64,000 nucleotides of DNA from Acidobacteriota bacterium (GTDB taxonomy: Bacteria > Acidobacteriota > Thermoanaerobaculia > Multivoradales > J023). The number at the start of each line of letters is the position of its first letter. Within the stretch, counting starts at the first letter, position 1. The translations under genes and the position numbers were made by a program. Below the pieces are notes generated by a model. The model made no database searches. It saw only the letters and a program-made list of their open reading frames with translations, and was not told the DNA's origin. The stretch spans positions 124,001 through 188,000 of the forward strand of contig JAJCXR010000004.1 in NCBI GenBank assembly GCA_029263315.1, in the 5' to 3' direction. Positions 34,727-41,833 of the stretch are shown piece by piece.

Positions 34727-37700
34727 ATGAATCGCTTTTTGCCTCGGGATCGACTCTGGATTCTATGTTGCATGGCCATCCTGGGCCTCGCCTTGGGGGT
34801 TGGCTGGAGCTATCGCCAACCGACGGGCCTGACCTTGCATCACGCACAGACGGAGCCCTGGCAGAGCGGAGCGCAACCACGGTATTTCCTGCGCCTGGCG
34901 GCCGGTCAAACGGCCCGCCTGGTCCTGGAGCAGCGGGGGGTCGACTTGCTTGTGGAGATTGCCGGAGACGCCGGCGGGCCTTTCGAAGTGGATTCGCCCA
35001 GTGGCCGTCACGGCGACGAGCACATTTTCCTGGCCGCCGAGGAGGACCGGACCTTCGTCCTGACGCTGCGCGCCTTCAGCGACCGAGTGGCGGCGGACGG
35101 AGAATTCCAGCTGCGTCTCGAGCACCTCGACAGGGCGACCCACGAAGATGTCTTGCGGGCCGCCGCCGAGGGGCTTTTCCACCGGGCTCGGGTGACCTCC
35201 CAGGGGATCCGAGATGGTCGGTGGGACGCCGAGAGCGACCGTCGGTTCGGCGAGGCGGCGGCGCTTTTTGCCGAGCTGAATCTGTCCGAGAGGCGCGCCG
35301 ATGCCCTGTATCTGCAAGGCAAGTTACGCTATACGGCACAGCGGTATCAAGACGCGGCGGCGAGCATTCGGGCCTCCCTCGCCCTCTTCCAGCGTCCAGA
35401 TGCCGATGTGGAGTTGGGCCATGTCTTGAGTCTCTTGGGGGAGTGGGATGAGGCGGAAGCTTCGTTCCTTCGGGCCTTGGAGCTCTACGATGGCAAAGGG
35501 AGCTCGGCAGAAGCAACCGCCCTGAAGGGGTTGGGAGATCTGCAAAAGAATCGTGGACATTTTGAAGCTGCCGACTTCCACTTGCGCCAAGCCTACGAGA
35601 TGTTTCAGCGGCTGGGACCCCTTCGCAAGCGCATCGCGACCCTGAATAGCCTCGGAGCCCTTCAGCTCAGGCAAGGGGCTTCGGCCAAGGCCCTGGAGCT
35701 CTTGCAGCAAGCACTGCGGGAGACTCCACCGACGGACCAAGGGATGCGCGGTGAAACACTCCTCGCCTTAGGCAACTTGCACTTGAGCGAAGGGCGTTTG
35801 GAGGCGGCGGCGGCAAGCTATGCCGAAGCCTTGCGATGGGAGCGCGGGAAGGGGAGCCGTCACGAGGCGATTCTCTTGACCGGTCGAGGGCGAGTTGCCG
35901 ATGGGCGGGGCGACAGAGCAGGGGCGACGCAGCTCTATGCCAAGGCTTTAGAGATCTTCGAGTCTCTGGAGTTACCCTTTGACGTGGCGATCAGTCGTAA
36001 CAATCTAGCTTGGCTCCACTTGGCCGAGGGCAATCCCAACGCCGCCCGCAGTCTTTTCGAGGATGCCGTCCGCGGTATCGAGCCCCTCGGCGGCTCGGTG
36101 TTTCTCGAGGGTGTGCTTCACTTCGGTCTGGCCCGTACGGCGAGCCAGCTCGGTGATTTGGAGTTGGCTGAAAAGGAGATCGAGGCCGCCGTCGAAGCCG
36201 TCGAGCTGCTGCGGGCCGGCAGCCCGTTCGAGGATCGCATTACGGTCTTGGCCTCCCGGCACGACATCTTCGATTTTCACATCTCACTTCTCATGCAGCA
36301 ACATGTGCAGCAACCCAACGGAGGTTATGACCGCTTGGCTCTGGGGGTCGCTGAGCAGGCCAAGGCTCGCAGCCTGCTCGATGCCTTGGGCAGCGAGCTC
36401 GCCACGACAGCCCTCGGGCCGGGTGAGGATCCGTGGGCCGAGACCCGACGCCTGGCGGAGGGCACAACCGCAAGGGGCCTCGAGCTGCGGGCCCTCGAAC
36501 GTCGAGGCGAGGACCCACAGGCGATGGTCGACTTGCGCCAGGGTCTCGACGACGATATCCGTCAGTTGCAGGTGCTACAACAGGAATTGGCGGTGTCGAA
36601 TCCCTCCATTGCCGCCGTCCGCATGCCACGGCAATTGGTCCTGCGGCAGATTCAAGGGCGCCTCCTCGATTCGTCCAGCCGTTTGTTGACATATCACCTG
36701 GGGCGACAAGGTGCGTTTTTGTGGGTGGTCGGTCAGGACTCGGTGCGTTCCTATGACTTGGGGGAAGCGGCGCCCATCGAGCGGCTGGCTCAGCGCCTGA
36801 GCTTGCAGATGGCCGGCCGCCTTCGACCCGGTGCCCATGAGCTCCTACAGACCACGTTGAGAGATCTCTCCAAGGCGGTCTTGCCGCCTGCCGAAGGGCT
36901 CGTCGGGGTGCGTCGGCTGGTGATCGTGCCCTCGGGAGAGCTCTTTCGTATTCCCTTTGCCACCCTCCCTTGGCCGACGGCAAACTCTGAGGAGCCTTTG
37001 CTGTCGAGCTTCGAAGTGGTTTATTTGCCGTCTTCTTCAGTGCTGATCGCCAACCGATGGCGATCGGGCCTTCGTAGACACCCGAGCGAGGGTCTCGCCA
37101 TCTTCGCCGACCCGGTATTTGGAGCATCGGATCTGCGCATCCCGGCTCCGTCGGAGGAAGCTCCGGCAAACCATGTCGACTTGCCCCGCCTAGGGGGCAC
37201 CCTCGACGAGGCGGAGGCGGTGGTCGCAGCGTTGAAAAATATCTCCCCCCTGACTCTCTTGGGGACGCAGGCTCGTATCGATCCATTGCTGGAAGGTCAA
37301 ATGGCGGGCTTCCGTTATCTCCATTTTGCCACCCATGGCATCGCCGTCGAGGAGGCCCCGGAGCTTTCGTATCTGATGCTGTCGCAACTGGACGACGACG
37401 GGGCCTGGCGGGATGGCCGGCTGACGGCGCGCCAAGTGACGGCCCTGGAGCTCAACGCAGATCTCGTGGTGCTCAGTGCTTGTCGCAGCGGTCCAGGACG
37501 CCCTATCCTCGGAGAAGGATTGACCGGTTTAGCCCGCTCCTTCCTGTTGGCCGGTGCCCAGCGGGTTGTGGTCAGCCAGTGGACGGTCGACGACCGGGCC
37601 TCGGTGGAGCTGATGCGGCGATTTTATTCTGCACACGCGGAGGGGATGCCAGCTGCCGAGGCGTTGCGCCGTGCCCAACTGGAGCTGCGGCGTCATAGAC

Positions 37701-37756
37701 GTTGGAGCGACCCATACTACTGGGCCGGTTTTGCACTCTTCGGTGACTGGCAATAG
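34727..37756 (+). CDS. Exported TPR-CHAT protease
   Basis: 1,009 residues from the ATG 34727-34729, preceded by GGGGA. An uncleaved anchor or signal peptide lies at about 9-26. A beta domain (about 45-140) with the G-Q-x-x-x-L-V-L-E-Q-R-G-V-D pattern of PPC-type prepeptidase domains follows. About ten TPR-like repeats run from about 160 to 530. The C-terminal CHAT domain (about 700-1009) has dyad residues H870 (F-A-T-H-G) and C919 (L-S-A-C-R-S-G), and the typical G-L-A-R-S-F-L-L-A-G-A and V-V-S-Q-W-x-V-D-D. If the N-terminal helix exports it, the protease faces the same compartment as the anti-sigma C-terminal domain. Third gene of the sigma operon, 63 bp after the anti-sigma gene. Confidence 0.9.
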   Translation: MNRFLPRDRLWILCCMAILGLALGVGWSYRQPTGLTLHHAQTEPWQSGAQPRYFLRLAAGQTARLVLEQRGVDLLVEIAGDAGGPFEVDSPSGRHGDEHIFLAAEEDRTFVLTLRAFSDRVAADGEFQLRLEHLDRATHEDVLRAAAEGLFHRARVTSQGIRDGRWDAESDRRFGEAAALFAELNLSERRADALYLQGKLRYTAQRYQDAAASIRASLALFQRPDADVELGHVLSLLGEWDEAEASFLRALELYDGKGSSAEATALKGLGDLQKNRGHFEAADFHLRQAYEMFQRLGPLRKRIATLNSLGALQLRQGASAKALELLQQALRETPPTDQGMRGETLLALGNLHLSEGRLEAAAASYAEALRWERGKGSRHEAILLTGRGRVADGRGDRAGATQLYAKALEIFESLELPFDVAISRNNLAWLHLAEGNPNAARSLFEDAVRGIEPLGGSVFLEGVLHFGLARTASQLGDLELAEKEIEAAVEAVELLRAGSPFEDRITVLASRHDIFDFHISLLMQQHVQQPNGGYDRLALGVAEQAKARSLLDALGSELATTALGPGEDPWAETRRLAEGTTARGLELRALERRGEDPQAMVDLRQGLDDDIRQLQVLQQELAVSNPSIAAVRMPRQLVLRQIQGRLLDSSSRLLTYHLGRQGAFLWVVGQDSVRSYDLGEAAPIERLAQRLSLQMAGRLRPGAHELLQTTLRDLSKAVLPPAEGLVGVRRLVIVPSGELFRIPFATLPWPTANSEEPLLSSFEVVYLPSSSVLIANRWRSGLRRHPSEGLAIFADPVFGASDLRIPAPSEEAPANHVDLPRLGGTLDEAEAVVAALKNISPLTLLGTQARIDPLLEGQMAGFRYLHFATHGIAVEEAPELSYLMLSQLDDDGAWRDGRLTARQVTALELNADLVVLSACRSGPGRPILGEGLTGLARSFLLAGAQRVVVSQWTVDDRASVELMRRFYSAHAEGMPAAEALRRAQLELRRHRRWSDPYYWAGFALFGDWQ

Positions 37757-37893
37757 CTCATCCGTCCCGTATGCCATCGTCTTCGCTCGGAACCTGCCTA
37801 AACTGCCTTGCGGGTCTCGGGTCTTACTCTCCGAAGGCCGTCGGAATGCCCGGTGGCGAGTCGATCGAAATACGATGCGATAAGGAGACGACG

Positions 37894-38085
37894 ATGAGAC
37901 ATGATGAGCTGACTTGCGGCCGCGAAGCCGTTCCGCCGCGTAGTGACGGATCCGCTGCTGCCTACCATGGCTTCGATTCGGAAAGGCCCTTCCGTGAGGG
38001 GGACATCGAAGACCCGGATACGACCAGCGCCGGCCAGAATGGCCAGGATCCTCCTGCCGAAACCGGTGGCGGAAGCTGCCCGTGA
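37894..38085 (+). CDS. 63-residue peptide of unknown function, coupled to a caspase-like gene
   Basis: Begins at ATG 37894-37896 with an excellent AAGGAG six bases upstream and ends in GTGA, overlapping the start of the next gene. Acidic and polar, no membrane segment, two Cys (one in the final G-G-G-S-C-P). The strong ribosome-binding site and overlap argue that it is expressed. In this setting it could be a substrate, inhibitor or regulator of the following protease, but nothing in the sequence proves that. Confidence 0.6.
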   Translation: MRHDELTCGREAVPPRSDGSAAAYHGFDSERPFREGDIEDPDTTSAGQNGQDPPAETGGGSCP

Positions 38086-39476
38086 CCCATGCCCCAGGGC
38101 TATCACCGCCGATCAACGGGGTCGGCGGTGGCCCTTCTTTTCACCCGTCGCCCACCTTCGATGAGCTCGTCGGCCTGGCCTTGGCGGAGCCGCCGGACGC
38201 ACGGTTGAGGGAATACCGAGCCCTACGCTATCGACGGAGCCGGGTCCACCTGGCCCTCAAGTCGGGCCTCGATCCGGAGAAGCTCCGGCAGGCGGGCTGG
38301 GGCCTGGTGCTGCCCGAGGACGAACCCCCCGGGGTACTGGATGCTCTGCGGCCCTTGCTCGACTGGCGCGGTCGCAGCATGGGGGGAATCGAGCCCCGGC
38401 GGTTGGTCTACCGCAGAGGCGAGTCCAGCCGCATGTTCCTTGATCGCCACAATCAGTCGCCGGGAGTGGTGGATCCGGCCAAGGTTCCCTACTACCTGTT
38501 GCTCGTCGGGCCTCCGACCGGCATCCCTTTCTCCGTGCAACAGGGTTTGGGTGTTCAGCATGCGGTGGGGCGGCTGGATTTCGAGAGCCTCGACGATTAC
38601 CGCAGCTATGCCGCAAATGTGGTGGTCCGCGAACGTATGCGGGAGGCGAGGCAGCGTCGGATCGGCGTCTTCGGGCCCCGCTATGACGACATCACCCGGC
38701 AGAGCAACGAGTACCTTCTGCGGCCCTTGGCCCATGTGCTGGCCAAGCTCGAGGACTGGCGGGTCGAGGAATTTCTTGGCCCACGGGCCCATCGTCAGTG
38801 CCATCTCGATCTACTGACCGGCGAGTCGCCTCCGGCGTTCCTGTTGAGCGTTTGCCACGGTCGTGCGTTGCCACTGGGGCATGGCGAGCAGCGTCGACTG
38901 CAAGGCAGTCAGGCGTGTCAGCCAGCTGAGGCGGGGGCGGGTTTACACCGCTGGATCGCGGGGCGAGACATCGACGCCTCGGCCACCGGTCCGCAAGGGC
39001 AGGTCCTCTTCATGAACGGTTGCTTCTCGGCGGGTACGCCCAGGGAGAATAGCTATCTGCATCGGGGAGGCGAGGAAAAAGAGCTGTGCGCTGAGGAACC
39101 CTTCACCTCTCATCTAGCGCAGCGCCTGCTGGCCCATCCCCAAGGCGCTTCGGCGGTGATCGGGCACGTCGACCGCACCTGGAACTATTCGTTTCGCTGG
39201 CCGACCACCCGGGGGCCGCAAATCACCAGCTTCGAGAGCACGGCGAGGGACTTGATGCAAGGTAAGCGGGTTGGGGCGGCGATTGAAAAGGGTTTTGGCC
39301 GCCGCTTCGCGGACCTCTGTGTCGAGTTGGTGGAGTGGCAGGAACGGTGCCGTTTCGGCCAGACGCCGGATCTGACCCTATGCCAAATCTGGACGGCCCG
39401 CAACGACGCCAAGTCGACGGTGATCCTCGGCGATCCAGCGGTCCGTTTGGCGGGGGTGCGATGGGCCGGCCGTTGA
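38082..39476 (+). CDS. Caspase-like (clan CD) protein with His/Cys dyad
   Basis: 464 residues from GTG 38082-38084. L-L-S-V-C-H-G contains H259 and F-M-N-G-C-F-S-A-G contains C314, each after a hydrophobic strand, which is the caspase-fold catalytic arrangement. Just after, V-I-G-H-V-D-R-T-W-N-Y-S-F is a motif I associate with uncharacterised caspase-like proteins rather than classical CHAT. The N-terminal about 170 residues are unassigned. No signal peptide or membrane helix, so cytoplasmic. Last gene of the sigma operon, coupled to the 63-residue gene. Peptidase C25-like or CHAT-like are both possible labels. Confidence 0.7.
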   Translation: MTHAPGLSPPINGVGGGPSFHPSPTFDELVGLALAEPPDARLREYRALRYRRSRVHLALKSGLDPEKLRQAGWGLVLPEDEPPGVLDALRPLLDWRGRSMGGIEPRRLVYRRGESSRMFLDRHNQSPGVVDPAKVPYYLLLVGPPTGIPFSVQQGLGVQHAVGRLDFESLDDYRSYAANVVVRERMREARQRRIGVFGPRYDDITRQSNEYLLRPLAHVLAKLEDWRVEEFLGPRAHRQCHLDLLTGESPPAFLLSVCHGRALPLGHGEQRRLQGSQACQPAEAGAGLHRWIAGRDIDASATGPQGQVLFMNGCFSAGTPRENSYLHRGGEEKELCAEEPFTSHLAQRLLAHPQGASAVIGHVDRTWNYSFRWPTTRGPQITSFESTARDLMQGKRVGAAIEKGFGRRFADLCVELVEWQERCRFGQTPDLTLCQIWTARNDAKSTVILGDPAVRLAGVRWAGR

Positions 39477-39490
39477 CCGGCCACGACAGT

Positions 39491-39524
39491 GGACCGTCGA
39501 TCAGGTCGTCCCGACCGACGGTCC
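39491..39524. terminator. Hairpin between convergent genes
   Basis: GGACCGTCG (39491-39499) pairs with CGACGGTCC (39516-39524), with an inner GGTCG/CGACC stem overlapping it. It lies between the stop of the caspase-like gene (39476) and that of the convergent secreted-protein gene (39541). There is no T-run, so termination in either direction is only probable. Confidence 0.5.
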
Positions 39525-39540
39525 GCTGACGGCACCGAGG

Positions 39541-40446
39541 TCAGATCTGGAGTGTGTCGGTGCAAACGCCCTTGACGCTGACCGAAAAGCGGTTGTTGGC
39601 CTTGTACTCGACGTGCACGTAGCCACCACCGAAATTGTTCTCGAAGAAGATGTCGAAGGAGCCAAAGTTGGCCGAGGGATCGATGAGATCAGCGGCGTCG
39701 ACCTCAAGGGTGAAGTTGTCAGTGTAGATCTCGAAGCTGTTGACGAAATTCGAGTTCTCCAGAAAGACATCACCGGTGATCGACGGCGGATCCGTGTTGG
39801 AGTTGCTCCCCAGGGGTTGGTCCAGCATGAAGAAGAGCTTGGTCCCACCGGTGAAACCACCGCCCACCAGAAAACGAGCCGTCGCCTGGCTACAGAATTC
39901 GTTACTGTCGATGTCTACCGGTCGGCTACCGGCTGCAAAATCGTTTGCCGGATCCAGCTGGAAATAATCCGCGGTGATGGGGCCGGCATCGGTGGTGATA
40001 CGCGCCCAGCCGCGGCGTATGCCGTCGACGTCGGTCGGCAGTACCATCGCTTCGGCGCGTAGGTTCAGGCTCCACACTTCCTTGGACAACAGGGCATTGG
40101 TGAGAGTCAAGATGGGGGGCCCGGAAGAATCGGGGGCATAGAAATCAACCGTCACGGAATTGATGGCTGTGTGCTCGTTGCGGACCGATAACAAGGTGAA
40201 GTCGCCGTCGGCGACGGCGGGATCGATCTTGATGAAGGGGAGGATGTAGAAAGTGGTCGGGATCTCGATTTTGTCGTCGGACCCTGTGAGCAGTCGGTCG
40301 GCCTCTGAGCTCGAGGTGACTTGCTCGGGCCACAGCTGAGCTCTCTCGGAGCGGGGGATATCGAAGCGTTGGACGACCACCTCTGCGGGCAGAACGGTGG
40401 CGCTTAGGACGGCGATGGCGAAGCAGCTGAGTAATATCTGTCGCAT
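39541..40446 (-). CDS. Secreted protein of unknown function
   Basis: 301 residues from the ATG 40444-40446, preceded by AGGAG seven bases upstream. Signal peptide at about 1-20. The mature part is beta-rich with F-Y-A-P-D-S-S-G and W-x-L-N-L-R-A-E patterns, suggesting two beta-sandwich domains. There are two Cys, at about 207 and 296. No known domain recognised. It is divergent from the cobalamin-binding gene. Confidence 0.75.
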   Translation of the reverse strand: MRQILLSCFAIAVLSATVLPAEVVVQRFDIPRSERAQLWPEQVTSSSEADRLLTGSDDKIEIPTTFYILPFIKIDPAVADGDFTLLSVRNEHTAINSVTVDFYAPDSSGPPILTLTNALLSKEVWSLNLRAEAMVLPTDVDGIRRGWARITTDAGPITADYFQLDPANDFAAGSRPVDIDSNEFCSQATARFLVGGGFTGGTKLFFMLDQPLGSNSNTDPPSITGDVFLENSNFVNSFEIYTDNFTLEVDAADLIDPSANFGSFDIFFENNFGGGYVHVEYKANNRFSVSVKGVCTDTLQI

Positions 40447-40762
40447 TTTGTTTCTCCTGAAGAATTGGCAAATCACCATAGAAGCATATCAGGTTCGCGC
40501 CCGCCCCTGAGATTGTGCGACGGGGTAGGGCCTGGGAGCTTCTAGTCTTCGTCTATCGCGGCGAGTCGGTGGCCGGTACAGGGAAATAGCGGAGGCAGGG
40601 CACAGGATAATAGGGCCCACTCTGATAAAGTGCGAGCGGCATTAGTTACGAGCTAGGGAATTTGTCTCTGGGCGTACCCCAGCTCCATGGGCAGATTGCC
40701 GCTTCATGGACAGACTGCCTGCCGTCCCAACCAGATCCAAATCCTCGACAAAAAGCAATAGC
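40447..40762. other. Intergenic gap between divergent genes
   Basis: Should hold the promoters of the secreted-protein gene (leftward) and the cobalamin-binding gene (rightward). I see no convincing promoter boxes, riboswitch fold or small gene. A short duplicated phrase (ATGGGCAGATTGCCG and ATGGACAGACTGCC, near 40686-40720) lies just before the second gene. Confidence 0.4.
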
Positions 40763-41833
40763 ATGAGCTCACCCAGCACTTTTGCCTCCACCTTGATCGA
40801 AACCGGGGCCTCCGCTTTGGCAGGAGCCGCTGCCAGCCAATTGATCGAGCAGCATCCTGAGATTGGCGAACGCTATGGCGCCACCGCTCTGGATCACTGG
40901 CGATTTCACCTGACGCAGCGCCTGATCGATCTTTCGGCCTCCTTGGAGGCGGAGGAAAGTGTTTTGTTCACGGCGCGTATTCTTTGGGAGCGGAAAGCTT
41001 TCCGGGCTCGCGACTTGCTGGCCAAAGATCTGAAGTACGCCCTGGAAAGCATGCACCAGGTATTGGCAGATCAGCTACCTACCCGGGCCTGGGACGCGGC
41101 GGAACCCTATCTCGATGCGGCTTTGGAGAGTCTCGGGGAACCCGTGGTCGCCGATACGAAGATGGGACTCGATCCAGATGTGGACTTGGACCGACTGGCA
41201 TTACTTTATATAAAGTCGGCCCTGGAAGGGGACTCGGCCGCCGCCATCGAGCTCGTGGTGCGGGCGGTGGACAATGGTTTGAGCTTGTTAGATGCTTACG
41301 CTGGGGTGCTGATCGCGGCACAGCGGGAAGTGGGGACACTGTGGCATCTCGGCGAGCTCAACGTCGCCGAAGAGCATCTGGTGACCTCGACCACTGAGCG
41401 AACGTTGGCGATTCTGGCGGAACGGTCACCACGGCAGGAGCCGGTGGGCAAAACGGTGTTGGCCGCCACCGTTGTCGGCAATCGGCACGGTCTGGGCATA
41501 CGGATTCTAAGTGATCTCTTCGCCGTTGCCGGTTGGCGTTCCATCTGCTTGGGGGTCGACGTGCCCGCCGCTGACCTGGCCGCGTCCAGCGCTTTTTTCA
41601 ACGCCGACCTGGTGCTTCTCTCGACCTCCCTGCCTTCTCAGCTCAGGGATACCATGCGCGGCATCGATGCCCTACGGGCCGTGCCAGACCGATCAGTGAA
41701 AATCCTCGTGGGGGGGGCTATCTTCCAAGAGGTTCCCAGTCTCTGGCGTCGTCTCGGCGCCGATGGACATGCCGCCGAGCTGGAAGCCATCATCGCCCTG
41801 GGGTTTGGTCAGGTAGGTTTGGCCACGCCCTGA
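40763..41833 (+). CDS. Cobalamin-binding protein with CarH-type Wx9EH signature
   Basis: About 356 residues from ATG 40763-40765; ATG 40706 is also possible and neither has a good ribosome-binding site. The N-terminal about 130 helical residues have no recognised DNA-binding motif. The middle is the helical B12-cap domain with W194-x9-E204-H205, the signature of CarH/LitR photoreceptors that cover the upper face of adenosylcobalamin. The C-terminal Rossmann-like B12 domain has G-N-R-H-G-L-G, the equivalent of D-x-H-x-x-G with the Asp replaced by Asn, then L-L-S-T-S-L and L-V-G-G-A-I-F. Probably a light- or cobalamin-responsive sensor. It overlaps the 3' end of the convergent kinase gene by 25 bp. 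Confidence 0.8.
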   Translation: MSSPSTFASTLIETGASALAGAAASQLIEQHPEIGERYGATALDHWRFHLTQRLIDLSASLEAEESVLFTARILWERKAFRARDLLAKDLKYALESMHQVLADQLPTRAWDAAEPYLDAALESLGEPVVADTKMGLDPDVDLDRLALLYIKSALEGDSAAAIELVVRAVDNGLSLLDAYAGVLIAAQREVGTLWHLGELNVAEEHLVTSTTERTLAILAERSPRQEPVGKTVLAATVVGNRHGLGIRILSDLFAVAGWRSICLGVDVPAADLAASSAFFNADLVLLSTSLPSQLRDTMRGIDALRAVPDRSVKILVGGAIFQEVPSLWRRLGADGHAAELEAIIALGFGQVGLATP

